Shown one piece after another: positions 17,305-25,232 of a DNA stretch of 64,000 nt. Origin of the DNA: G965220205 sp965220205 (GTDB lineage Bacteria > Chloroflexota > Dehalococcoidia > Lucifugimonadales > Australimonadaceae); NCBI GenBank assembly GCA_965220205.1, contig OZ244812.1:868001-932000 (forward strand), given 5' to 3'. How positions within the stretch are numbered: position 1 is the stretch's first letter; each line of letters starts with the position of its first letter. A model generated the notes under the pieces. It ran no database searches. It saw only the letters and a list, made by a program, of their open reading frames with translations, and had not been told where the DNA came from. A program made the position numbers and the translations under genes.

Positions 17305-17754
17305 ATGCGCATCGCGCTCGGCAGCGACGAGACAACACCCCTCACCGATTTCGTGGCGGCAGACCTCGTTCGTAGGGGTCACGAAGTGGTGAGCGCTGGA
17401 GCGCTTGCCCCCGGAGACGACCCGCGTTGGCCCGTCGTCGGCGCGAACGTCGCGCGTATGGTCGCGTCGGGCGCTTGCGACGAGGGCGTCCTCTTCTGCT
17501 TCACGGGGACAGGGGTTAGCATCGCCGCCAACAAGGTGGCGGGCGTCCGCGCCGCGCTGTGCGGCGACGCGGCAACAGCGGCCGGCGCGCGGCGGTGGAA
17601 CCACGCCAACGTCCTCGTCATGAGTCTGCGGGCCACCTCCGCCGACACGGCCCGCGAGATACTCGACGCCTGGCTCACCGAGCCGTTCGGCGCAGGCGAA
17701 GACGAGGAACTAGTGAGCATGCTCGACGCAGCGGATACGGCGCGCCGAAGGTAG
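17305..17754 (+). CDS. rpiB: RpiB/LacA/LacB-family sugar-phosphate isomerase
   Basis: 149 residues, usual for RpiB. MRIALGSDETTPLTDFV gives the N-terminal strand-loop, and CFTGTGVSIAANKVAGVRAALC holds the active-site Cys and phosphate-binding loop. The residues RRWNHANVLVMS match the NxxNxL region. It interconverts ribose-5-phosphate and ribulose-5-phosphate, although LacA/B-type or other aldose isomerase activity is possible. The N-terminal His seen in many RpiB (GSDH) is Glu here (GSDE). Confidence 0.8.
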   Translation: MRIALGSDETTPLTDFVAADLVRRGHEVVSAGALAPGDDPRWPVVGANVARMVASGACDEGVLFCFTGTGVSIAANKVAGVRAALCGDAATAAGARRWNHANVLVMSLRATSADTAREILDAWLTEPFGAGEDEELVSMLDAADTARRR

Positions 17755-17818
17755 ATTGAGCCTACCCTCAGCAGTAAGATGCGAGGCAGGGACGCGGGAG
17801 AGGGAGAGAGGGAGCGCG

Positions 17819-18529
17819 ATGCCGGTCATTACTCTCAATGGGCTCATGGGGAGCGGCGGCACCGAGGTGGGCGCGGAGGTCGCCCGCGAGCTGCATATTG
17901 ACTTCGTCGACCGTCTGGTCCTGGCGGAGGCCGCGCGGATCATGGGCACAACGACCGCAGCCGTCGCCGATCTGACCGAGCGCAAGCCGAAGCTCGGCGA
18001 CCGAATCGCGGGATTTGTCCGCACCGTCCTCGAGCGCTCCGCGCTTGCCGGCGGTGGTCCCGACCCGTACTTCGGCGGCGGGCTCGACGCCCTGCTCGTG
18101 CGCGAGTATCGGGACCTCCCCGGAGTCGACGAGACCGACGCCTCGTCAACCGACGCCAGGCTCCTGGAGGTGACCACCAACGTCATCAACGACCTCGCCT
18201 CCTCGGGCAACATCGTGATCTCAGGGCGCGGGGCGAACGTCATCCTCCGCGACCTGCCCAACGCCTGCCACGTGGCGCTGATCTCGTCGATGGAGCGGCG
18301 AGTCCAGCGCATCATCGACCGAGTAGACTTAGAGCGGCCCGAGGCGGAGAAGTACGTCGTCGAGAACGACAAGGCGAGAGAGGCCTACTACTGGCGGTTC
18401 TTTCGCGTACACCCCGAGGACCTCCACCAGTATCACTTGGTAGTCAACATCGACTGGACCGACATCCCCGAGGCGGTGAGACTCGTCATCGCCGCCGCTC
18501 ATATTGTGGCCCCGCCGGACGCCGCGTAG
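17819..18529 (+). CDS. Cytidylate kinase-like family protein
   Basis: 236 residues starting MPVITLNGLMGSGGTEVGAE, a P-loop NTPase with the divergent loop GLMGSGGTEVG typical of the cytidylate kinase-like family. Then IDFVDRLVLAEAARI, GNIVISGRGANVILRD and KAREAYYWRFF are the usual NMP-kinase-like blocks. Such proteins are annotated as CMP kinase-like but their substrate is not proven. The start at 17819 has GGGAG upstream; the in-frame ATG at 17756 would add repetitive charged residues. Confidence 0.8.
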   Translation: MPVITLNGLMGSGGTEVGAEVARELHIDFVDRLVLAEAARIMGTTTAAVADLTERKPKLGDRIAGFVRTVLERSALAGGGPDPYFGGGLDALLVREYRDLPGVDETDASSTDARLLEVTTNVINDLASSGNIVISGRGANVILRDLPNACHVALISSMERRVQRIIDRVDLERPEAEKYVVENDKAREAYYWRFFRVHPEDLHQYHLVVNIDWTDIPEAVRLVIAAAHIVAPPDAA

Positions 18530-18590
18530 TCGTTCGCGGCGCCGCGCTTGCCGACCAGAACTTGCGGACAAGAGAGAAGTAGAGAGCACC

Positions 18591-18995
18591 ATGCCGAACA
18601 AGAAGGGATCGAAGGTCGCGGCGAGCCGCGCCCGCGCTCAGGCGAAGGCGCACAAGAAGGCTCACTCGACCGGACCGGTCGTCGCGGCCGCCGCGTATGC
18701 GGCGCCCGCCGCTGTCGATGAGACCGCTGCTGAAGAGGCGACGCGCGCAGTCGCCACGGAGACCTCCGCCCCCACGGACCGGGAGACCTCGGCGGCCGCG
18801 CCGGCGCGGGCCAGGGCCGCGGCGCCCGCCGTACGCAGGTCGAACGTCAGCAGAACGGTGTCCCGCCAGCGCGAGGCCGTCGTCGCCATGCAGTCAGTCA
18901 ACCTCAAGCGCGAAGTGGGCACGATCGGCAGCCTCGCCGTCGTCGTCGCCATCGCGCTGGCTGTGCTCAAGATTGCGACCGACATCGGGGCCTAA
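18591..18995 (+). CDS. Hypothetical basic/Ala-rich protein with one C-terminal membrane anchor
   Basis: 134 residues. Residues 1-27 are Lys/Arg-rich (MPNKKGSKVAASRARAQAKA), 28-85 are Ala-rich and probably disordered, and 108-130 form one hydrophobic helix (IGSLAVVVAIALAVLKIATDI). The layout suggests a cytoplasmic basic tail anchored in the membrane at its C-terminus. No family is recognised. AGAGAG-type sequence precedes the ATG. It sits between the kinase-like gene and uvrC on the same strand. Confidence 0.65.
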   Translation: MPNKKGSKVAASRARAQAKAHKKAHSTGPVVAAAAYAAPAAVDETAAEEATRAVATETSAPTDRETSAAAPARARAAAPAVRRSNVSRTVSRQREAVVAMQSVNLKREVGTIGSLAVVVAIALAVLKIATDIGA

Positions 18996-19055
18996 CCATC
19001 GCAGCAGACTACGCAAGGGGGTCGCCCCTCTGGCGCCGCGCGGTAGACTAACGGC

Positions 19056-21071
19056 ATGACCACCGCAGGCCCCGCACAGCGGCGAGGTTTCGCCTTCGCC
19101 GACCGTCTCAAGGCGCTCCCTACCCGCCCTGGCGTCTATCTCATGAAGGACGCCGGCGGCGGCGTCCTCTACGTGGGCAAAGCCGCCAGTCTGCGGAGCC
19201 GGGTCCGCTCCTACTTTCAGACGCCCGCAGGCAAGGAGCGGAAGATCCAGGCGATGGTGACGCGGATCGCCGACTTCGAGTACATCGTCACGGAATCGGT
19301 CCAGGAGGCCCTGCTGCTCGAGAACCTGCTTATCAAGCAGCACCGCCCTTTCTTCAACGCCCGGCTCAAGGACGACAAGACGTATCCCTACATCAAGATC
19401 GACCTGCGTGAGGAATTCCCTCAGGTCTACTTCACGCGCCGCGTCCTGCAGGACGGCGCTCGCTACTTCGGCCCGTTCGCCAGCGCCGGGTCGGTGCGCA
19501 AGACCATGGACCTGCTGAAGAAACTCTTCCCTTACCGCTCGTGCACCAAGCCAATCACCGGCGTCGACGAGCGTCCATGCCTCGAGTACTACATCCACCG
19601 TTGCGTAGCTCCCTGCATCGGCGCCGCCGACCGCGCCGAATACGGCGAGGTGATTCGCGAGGTCGTCCAGTTCCTGGACGGCGATTCCGAGGGCGTCGAG
19701 CGCGAGTTGCGGCAGAAGATGCAGTCGGCCAGCGACGCCCTCGAGTTCGAGCGCGCCGCTACGCTCCGCGACCAGGTCCGCGCCATCGAGTCGGTCTCCC
19801 AGAACCAACGGGTCGTCTCCGCGCGCAACGACGACGCTGACGTCATCGCACTCGCCAACGAGACAGGCGAGGTGTGGGTCGAGCTCTTCAAGATACGGAG
19901 GGGCAAGCTGATCGGCCGCGACCATTTCCTCATGGAGGGCGGCGACGCCGAGGAGGGCCCTCGCCTCACCGAGCAGTTCATCCAGCAGTTCTACGACGCT
20001 GCCCCCGACCTGCCCCGCACCCTCATCGTGCAGCACCCGATCGAGGACGCCCCGGTGGTCGAGGCCTGGCTCAGCGGCAAGCGCGGCGGCAGAGTGACGG
20101 TCGTCTGTCCCCAGCGCGGAGACAAGCGCAAGCTCGTGGCGATGGCGGCAGAGAACGCGGAGCAAGGGCTCAACCAGCGGCGGCTCAAGTGGCTCTCGGA
20201 GTCCGACAAGGTGCTCCGCGCGCTCGTCGAGCTCCAAGAGGCGTTGAGCCTGCCGGAGCTGCCGGACCGCATCGAGTGCTACGACATCTCGAACACCCAG
20301 GGCGCCAACTCGGTCGGCAGCATGGTCGTGTTCGAATCGGGCCGGCCCAAGCCGGCGCACTACCGCCGCTTTCAGATCAAGGGCGTCGACGGCATCGACG
20401 ACTATGCCTCGATGCAGGAGATGCTGCGCCGCCGTTTCCGAAGGCTAGCCGAGTCGCGACGGCAAGAGCGCGCGGCGGAAACGGCCGCTCCCGCCGCTGC
20501 GCCAGTCCCATCGCAGGCCCAAGGTGAGGGCACAATGGACGCTGCGGCGGCCCAGCAGCAACGCGCCCAGGAATCGTTCGGCCAACTGCCGGGGTTGGTG
20601 GTAATCGACGGGGGCAAAGGGCACCTCAACGCGGTGCAGGAGGTGTTCCTCGAGCTCGGCGTGACCGACATACCGCTGTGCAGCCTAGCCAAGCGCGAGG
20701 AGGAGGTGTTCCTGCCGCACATGGCCGAGCCGGTGCTGCTCCCACGCGCGTCCCAGGGGCTCTACCTCGTCCAGCGCATCCGCGACGAGGCGCACCGATT
20801 CGCCATCACCTACCACCGCCAGCGACGCAGCAAGGCGGCGACGCGGTCGGCGCTCGACGACGTCCCAGGCGTAGGACCGAAGCGCAAGCGCGAATTGCTG
20901 CGCCGGTTCGGCAGCGTGGCAGGGATACGCGCTGCCACACTCGAGGAGATTGCGTCCGTGCCCGGCATGTCGACGTTGTCGGCCCGCAAGCTTGCGGAGC
21001 ACCTGGGCGGACTGGTCGGCGAGCAGTTGGCGGGAGTAGACCCGGGGCTTAGACCCGAGAGGAGACCCTGA
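19056..21071 (+). CDS. uvrC: Excinuclease ABC subunit C
   Basis: 671 residues. The GIY-YIG domain (PTRPGVYLMKDAGGGVLYVG, residues 23-42) makes the 3' cut. Next come the Cys-rich YRSCTKPITGVDERPCLEYY, the UVR motif (ALEFERAATLRDQVRAIE), the RNase H-like domain (CYDISNTQG; VVIDGGKGHLNA) which makes the 5' cut, and the C-terminal (HhH)2 (LDDVPGVGPKRKRELLRRFG). An Ala/Gln-rich linker of about 40 residues (about 470-510) interrupts the RNase H domain and is longer than usual. Confidence 0.95.
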   Translation: MTTAGPAQRRGFAFADRLKALPTRPGVYLMKDAGGGVLYVGKAASLRSRVRSYFQTPAGKERKIQAMVTRIADFEYIVTESVQEALLLENLLIKQHRPFFNARLKDDKTYPYIKIDLREEFPQVYFTRRVLQDGARYFGPFASAGSVRKTMDLLKKLFPYRSCTKPITGVDERPCLEYYIHRCVAPCIGAADRAEYGEVIREVVQFLDGDSEGVERELRQKMQSASDALEFERAATLRDQVRAIESVSQNQRVVSARNDDADVIALANETGEVWVELFKIRRGKLIGRDHFLMEGGDAEEGPRLTEQFIQQFYDAAPDLPRTLIVQHPIEDAPVVEAWLSGKRGGRVTVVCPQRGDKRKLVAMAAENAEQGLNQRRLKWLSESDKVLRALVELQEALSLPELPDRIECYDISNTQGANSVGSMVVFESGRPKPAHYRRFQIKGVDGIDDYASMQEMLRRRFRRLAESRRQERAAETAAPAAAPVPSQAQGEGTMDAAAAQQQRAQESFGQLPGLVVIDGGKGHLNAVQEVFLELGVTDIPLCSLAKREEEVFLPHMAEPVLLPRASQGLYLVQRIRDEAHRFAITYHRQRRSKAATRSALDDVPGVGPKRKRELLRRFGSVAGIRAATLEEIASVPGMSTLSARKLAEHLGGLVGEQLAGVDPGLRPERRP

Positions 21072-21181
21072 AACGATAGGTCCCGCCGCTACTCCTCGAT
21101 ATTGCGCATTAGGGATGGAGTCGCGGTTGGGCCTCGGGTGAGGAACGATCGGAGCGTGGGACCTAGCCCCTGTAGCGGGGC

Positions 21182-21262
21182 TCATACGGGGAACGCCAAC
21201 AGCCCTATGACAACCGCAATCATTAGCGAACCCAACCCGACGCCTAGACCTCTCTCCTCCAT
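21182..21262 (-). CDS. Very small hydrophobic protein, 26 residues
   Basis: The frame MEERGLGVGLGSLMIAVVIG and six more residues form one membrane segment after a charged start. GGAGGAGAGG lies directly before the ATG at 21262, a stronger ribosome site than for many larger genes here. The gap between uvrC and the regulator-like gene is otherwise empty. Function unknown. It could be a membrane-associated regulatory peptide or small transporter subunit. Evidence is only the ribosome site, the clean hydrophobic frame and the stop. Confidence 0.5.
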   Translation of the reverse strand: MEERGLGVGLGSLMIAVVIGLLAFPV

Positions 21263-21307
21263 GATTTCCTCTCCTCCTGGCATGGCGCTCTGCGCGCGTA
21301 GCCATCG

Positions 21308-21364
21308 TCAACAGGTACACGAGGCCCCAGCGTCGAGCTGGTCCAGCTCGCGCTCGTAGTACAT
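21308..21364 (-). CDS. Possible 18-residue peptide ORF ending in Cys-x-Cys
   Basis: ATG at 21364 opens MYYERELDQLDAGASCTC and stops at 21308, 45 bases before the 26-residue ORF on the same strand. AGGA lies very close to the ATG (2-base gap), so translation is doubtful. The remaining sequence of the 400-base gap (21072-21470) shows nothing else recognisable. Confidence 0.25.
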   Translation of the reverse strand: MYYERELDQLDAGASCTC

Positions 21365-21470
21365 GTCCTGGGTTTCGGAGTCTTCACTCACTGCACGTGC
21401 GCTGACCGCACGTGAGCGTCACTACACGGGGGGCCGCCGAGAGGTCTCAGGCCGCGGCGGCCGACAACGT

Positions 21471-22280
21471 CTAACCCTGCGCCTCCGGCCGGTTGAGTTG
21501 ATCGGCGACGCCAAGTTCGATGTCGGCGGCGCCCGTCGCGGGGAACTCCATTGAGTCGTCGTCGTCGCCGGCGTCATCGGCGACGACGTCCGGCCTGGGT
21601 CCGAGTTCCGCCTGCAGCGTCCTGAGCAGCCGAACGGCGACGTCGATGTACTCGGCTGTGAGCGGCACCGAGAGTCTCCGCCCGCCAGCCACAATCTCCA
21701 GCGAGTCCTCTGGCGGCGCCTGCGGAATATTCTCGACCGCCCGTACCGGCGCTGCCGGACTATTCTCAATATTCTGCTGATATCGCACAGAATATTCTGC
21801 CGGTTTCGCTGCGACCACTGGGCGGCCGAGCACGCGGATGGCGTCGGTCAGGTGTTTCTGGATGAGAGGGGCGCGCCGGACTATCTCGTCCCGGGGCGAC
21901 CGCGTAATCTCCTCAAGCCCCACCAGCATGCTCATGTCGTCGGGCACCTCCCCCTCGAAGCGGGTGTAGAGCTGACGCAAGAGCTCGACCCGCTGGAAGG
22001 CCTCTGCCCGCGCCTGCTGGCCCTCCTCGGCGTTGGCGGGGTGGATCACCCGCTGGGCCAGCGAGGAGACGCGCAACTCCCCCCGGCCTTCCAGTAGACC
22101 GAAGTCGCGCATCGCCGCCACCTTGGCGAACAGGGTGCCGCTCCCCTCGGCCATCCCCAGCTCCCACGCCAGGCCTTTCACGCTCACGGAGCCCTTGAAC
22201 TTGGTGAGGATCCTCCCCGCGATCTCCACCGCGTCCCCGAAGCGAATATCTGGGTACGTGTACGGTCCTAGCTTCGCCAT
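21471..22280 (-). CDS. Uncharacterised regulator-like protein with winged-helix-type N-terminus
   Basis: 269 residues. The start at 22280 has GGAGGAGAG upstream. Residues 1-75 look like a helix-turn-helix or winged-helix domain (DIRFGDAVEIAGRILTKF, VKGLAWELGMAEGSGTLFAKV, GRGELRVSSLAQRVIHP). Residues 80-125 are helical. The C-terminal third has VRLLRTLQAELGPRPDV and an acidic tail. No family is named with confidence. Its coding region holds three A+T-rich AATATTC motifs in an otherwise GC-rich gene, and similar motifs crowd its promoter, suggesting DNA binding and autoregulation. Confidence 0.65.
   Translation of the reverse strand: MAKLGPYTYPDIRFGDAVEIAGRILTKFKGSVSVKGLAWELGMAEGSGTLFAKVAAMRDFGLLEGRGELRVSSLAQRVIHPANAEEGQQARAEAFQRVELLRQLYTRFEGEVPDDMSMLVGLEEITRSPRDEIVRRAPLIQKHLTDAIRVLGRPVVAAKPAEYSVRYQQNIENSPAAPVRAVENIPQAPPEDSLEIVAGGRRLSVPLTAEYIDVAVRLLRTLQAELGPRPDVVADDAGDDDDSMEFPATGAADIELGVADQLNRPEAQG
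21726..21799. promoter_or_regulatory. Cluster of AATATTCT motifs inside the regulator-like gene
   Basis: AATATTCT occurs at 21726-21733, CAATATTCTG at 21767-21776 and the perfect 12-bp palindrome CAGAATATTCTG at 21788-21799. Codons in this stretch (AAT ATT, GAA TAT TCT) are A+T-rich compared with neighbouring codons. GCAATATTCTG also occurs in the promoter at 22386. Read as possible operator sites within the gene. Confidence 0.45.
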
Positions 22281-22357
22281 CTCTCCTCCGATACCGGGCC
22301 CTCGACGATTGCCCATAGCAACCCCATCTGGTTTCCGCTGCTCGTCACAGCGGGTAC

Positions 22358-22435
22358 TGTAGCACTGTCGCAGAATGTTGTCAATGCAATATTCTGTAAA
22401 ATGCTACAGATTGTAGCAATATCTCAGAATGTTGC
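22358..22435. promoter_or_regulatory. Operator-like repeat cluster upstream of the regulator-like gene
   Basis: An A+T-rich 80-base stretch in the 350-base gap before the divergent XRE gene. It contains TGTAGCA, CAGAATGTTG (22371-22380), GCAATATTCTG (22386-22396), the perfect inverted repeat TGCTACA-GAT-TGTAGCA (22402-22418) and CTCAGAATGTTGC (22423-22435). The rest of the gap, up to 22630, shows no gene. Confidence 0.55.
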
Positions 22436-22631
22436 TTTGTGCTTCCCTCCCGCGACAATGATCGAAGACGGGCGCGGAGGCGCCTGAGCCGCGACAAGGC
22501 CCCTCTGACAGTCCGGAACGGCCCTAGGGCCACCCGAGGGCCAATCGCCCGCTATCTGCATGCGTGGCGGACCGGCAACTGGCAAACCGGTGACGCTCGA
22601 CCCGTGTCTCGCTCGTGAGTGGCGTCAGCTA

Positions 22632-22662
22632 ACTTGTCATCGAGACAAGTCGGCTTTACACT
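22632..22662 (+). promoter_or_regulatory. Promoter and operator of the XRE-modABC operon; leaderless start
   Basis: TTGTCA (22634-22639), 17 bases, TACACT (22657-22662). A perfect 7-bp inverted repeat, ACTTGTC-ATCGA-GACAAGT (22632-22650), covers the -35 box and spacer, as expected for a repressor site. The ATG of the regulator at 22669 coincides with the predicted transcription start and no ribosome site precedes it, so the mRNA is probably leaderless. Confidence 0.65.
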
Positions 22663-22668
22663 TCCCCT

Positions 22669-23787
22669 ATGGAACGCCTCGAATCGTCACTCCGCTCCTC
22701 GCGTGAGCGCGCAGGCCTGTCGCAGGGCGCGCTCGCTGCGGCGTGCGGCATCAGCCGCCAGGCGTACGCGGCTATCGAACGCGGCGCGTCCGTGCCGTCA
22801 ACGGAGGTAGCGCTCCGCCTGGCGCGCGCGCTCGGCGCCACGGTCGACGCCCTCTTCCGCCTCGCCGAGCCGCCGGGACAGGCGCGAGCCGATCTGATCG
22901 GGCCTTCCGCCCTCGGCCCCGCGCCGGTGCGCGCCGACGTCCAGAAGGTCGGCGACCGCTGGGTGGCGAGACCCCTCGACGGGTCGGCGCAACGGCCGGC
23001 AGTCGTCCGCTCGCTCTCCGTAGCCAACGCCATGGTCCAAGCGCGTTCCGGATCGGCGGAGGTGGACTTCGAGCTGCTAGACCCGCCGGACCGCCCTACG
23101 CTCGTCGTCGTCGGATGCGACCCGGCCATGTCAGTGGTGGCGGCGCACCTGCGCGAGCACGGCGTCGGGGTGTCTTGGCACGAGATGGGAAGCGACGCCG
23201 CGCTGGCGCAGCTCGCGATGGGCGCCGCGCACGTGGCGGGATGCCACATGCGCGACCACGCCACGGGCGAGTACAACCTGCCGCTGGTCGCGCGCCGCCT
23301 GGCGTCGCCCGCCACGGTCGTGACGTTCGCGGTCTGGGACCAGGGTCTCGTCGTAGCCCCGGGGAACCCGAAGCGCATCCGCGGCGTCGAGGACCTCGCG
23401 CGCGCAGGCGTCTCCATCTTGAACCGCGAGGACGGCTCCGCAAGCCGCGCATTGCTCGAGAGCGCCATGGCGAGCGCGGGCGTCTCCGACGCCTCGGTCG
23501 CGGGGTTCGACCGGACGGCAACGAGCCACCTGAGCGTCGCGGAAGGCGTGGGCATGGGGCTCGCCGACGCAGGCGTCGCCGTGCGGGCTGCCGCGGTCGC
23601 CCTCGGACTCGATTTCGTTCCGCTCGCGCAGGAGCGCTACGACCTCGTCATCCCCAACGGGTTCCTCGAACTCCGAGCAGTCGCTGAGCTGCTCGCCGCG
23701 CTCCGGCGCCCAGCGCTCCGGAGGCAAGTCGAAGCGCTCGGGGGTTACGACGTAGCTCCCATGGGCACGGAGCCGGCGGCGGCCTGA
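22669..23787 (+). CDS. XRE-family regulator fused to a periplasmic-binding-like domain
   Basis: 372 residues. Residues 5-60 are a Cro/cI-type HTH (SRERAGLSQGALAAACGISR, then YAAIERGASVPSTEVALRLA). Residues 90-360 match the PBP-like domain found in molybdate regulators (VVVGCDPAMSVVAAHLREHG, GCHMRDHATGEYNLP, NREDGSASRALLE, THLSVAEGVGMGLADAGVAV). It overlaps modA by one base and is therefore part of the operon. Inference: it senses molybdate, tungstate or a molybdenum cofactor precursor and represses the operon through the inverted repeat at 22632. Confidence 0.85.
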   Translation: MERLESSLRSSRERAGLSQGALAAACGISRQAYAAIERGASVPSTEVALRLARALGATVDALFRLAEPPGQARADLIGPSALGPAPVRADVQKVGDRWVARPLDGSAQRPAVVRSLSVANAMVQARSGSAEVDFELLDPPDRPTLVVVGCDPAMSVVAAHLREHGVGVSWHEMGSDAALAQLAMGAAHVAGCHMRDHATGEYNLPLVARRLASPATVVTFAVWDQGLVVAPGNPKRIRGVEDLARAGVSILNREDGSASRALLESAMASAGVSDASVAGFDRTATSHLSVAEGVGMGLADAGVAVRAAAVALGLDFVPLAQERYDLVIPNGFLELRAVAELLAALRRPALRRQVEALGGYDVAPMGTEPAAA

Positions 23788-24563
23788 TGGCCGGGGCGCC
23801 GGCGGTTGCACTCCTCGTGGCCATGACAGTAGCGGCGGCCTGCTCCGGAGGCGGCGAACGGACCGAGCTGATCGTCGGCGCGGCGTCGAGCCTCGAACCG
23901 CCCTTCCGCGCCATCGAGGCCGGATTCGAAGAGGAGTCGGACATCGACGTGGTCTACCTGTTTCACGCCTCTGGGACGCTGGCCCGTCAGATCGAACAGG
24001 GAGCGCCCGTGGACGTCTTCGCCTCCGCCGACGCCTCCTATATCGAACAGCTGACCGCTGCGGGACTGCTGGCCCCCGGCGGCGCCACGGTGTTCGGGCA
24101 GGGCCGCATCGCCGTCGTGACGGAGCTCGAGGGCAGCCGGGACGACGTGCTCGCCGCGGCTTCGCACATCGCGATCGCGAACCCGGAGGTCGCGCCGTAC
24201 GGCATCGCCGCGCGGGCCTTCCTAGACAACAACACGGGCGCGTCCTCGTGGGCCGCCGTCCGGCCGAAGCTCGTGTACGGCGCGAACGCGGCGCAGGTCC
24301 TCCAGTTCGTCCTCACCGGCAACGCCGAGACTGGCATCGTGCCGCGGTCGCTCGTTCGGGAGCGCGATCTTGGCAACGTCAGAACGCTCGACGTGCCCGC
24401 CGCCTCGCTGCCGGAGGGCGCGCTCCCCCAGACGGTCGCCGTCGTCGCCGAATCCAGCGCACGGGACGACGGCGAGGCGTTCGCGGCCTATCTGACGGGG
24501 CCTCAGGCGCAAGCGGCGCTGCGCCGGTTTGGCTATGACGCGCCGCAAACGGAGGCACGATAA
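23787..24563 (+). CDS. modA: Molybdate ABC transporter substrate-binding lipoprotein
   Basis: 258 residues with a signal peptide ending in the lipobox VAAAC. The mature part has IVGAASSLEPPFRAIEAGFE, FHASGTLARQIEQGAPVDVFASAD and ANPEVAPYGIAARAFL, all typical of ModA; the SS, SG and PYG segments bind the oxyanion. It feeds ModB/ModC. The start overlaps the regulator stop (TGATG), giving translational coupling. Tungstate binding instead of molybdate cannot be excluded. Confidence 0.92.
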   Translation: MAGAPAVALLVAMTVAAACSGGGERTELIVGAASSLEPPFRAIEAGFEEESDIDVVYLFHASGTLARQIEQGAPVDVFASADASYIEQLTAAGLLAPGGATVFGQGRIAVVTELEGSRDDVLAAASHIAIANPEVAPYGIAARAFLDNNTGASSWAAVRPKLVYGANAAQVLQFVLTGNAETGIVPRSLVRERDLGNVRTLDVPAASLPEGALPQTVAVVAESSARDDGEAFAAYLTGPQAQAALRRFGYDAPQTEAR

Positions 24564-24566
24564 CCC

Positions 24567-25232
24567 ATGGACTGGGACGCGCTCCGGCTCAGCGTGCAGG
24601 TGGCGGCGGCGAGCACGACGCTCGCTGTCGTCCTGGGCGTGCCTCTGGCGTGGTGGCTGGCCCACGCCCGATTCCGGGGGCGTGGCCTGCTCTCGGCGGC
24701 TGTCCTGGCGCCCATGGTGCTGCCCCCGACGGTCCTCGGCTACTACCTATTGCAGGCCGTGGGTCGTCGCAGCGTCGTCGGGGAAGCGTTGGACGCAGCG
24801 TTCGGGTTCTCCTTCGTCTTCGATTGGACGGGCGCGGCGCTCGCGGCGTTCGTCGTGTCCGCGCCGTTCCTCGTACGTACGGCGCAAGCCGGGTTCGAGT
24901 CGGTGGACCATACATTCGAGGACGCAGCAAGAACGTTGGGATGCTCGGAGCTGTCGGTGTTCATCACCGTATCGGCGCCGCTGGCGTGGCGCTCCATCAT
25001 CGCCGGAGTGGCTCTGGCGCTCGCCAGAGGGATGGGCGAGTTCGGCGCAACGCTGATGGTTGCCGGTAGTGTGCCCGGGCGGACGCGGACGCTCTCCACG
25101 GGCATCTACGATGCAGTGCAAGCGGGCCGCACGACCGATGCCCAGGTGCTCGCGGCGACGCTGACCATCGTGACCCTCGGGCTGTTGACGGCGATCGGGG
25201 CCGCGAGCGGCAGGCGGATCCTGTGGCGCTAG
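24567..25232 (+). CDS. modB: Molybdate ABC transporter permease
   Basis: 221 residues with five or six membrane segments and the cytoplasmic EAA-type loop EDAARTLGCSELSVFITVSAP that contacts the ATPase. VLAPMVLPPTVLGYYLL and RGMGEFGATLMVAGSVPGRT are ModB hallmarks. It starts three bases after modA ends and overlaps modC by ten bases. Confidence 0.92.
   Translation: MDWDALRLSVQVAAASTTLAVVLGVPLAWWLAHARFRGRGLLSAAVLAPMVLPPTVLGYYLLQAVGRRSVVGEALDAAFGFSFVFDWTGAALAAFVVSAPFLVRTAQAGFESVDHTFEDAARTLGCSELSVFITVSAPLAWRSIIAGVALALARGMGEFGATLMVAGSVPGRTRTLSTGIYDAVQAGRTTDAQVLAATLTIVTLGLLTAIGAASGRRILWR

Noticed and set aside
22358..22435. CRISPR-like array
   Set aside because: Motifs are short and irregularly spaced; no repeats with uniform spacers and no cas genes in the window.
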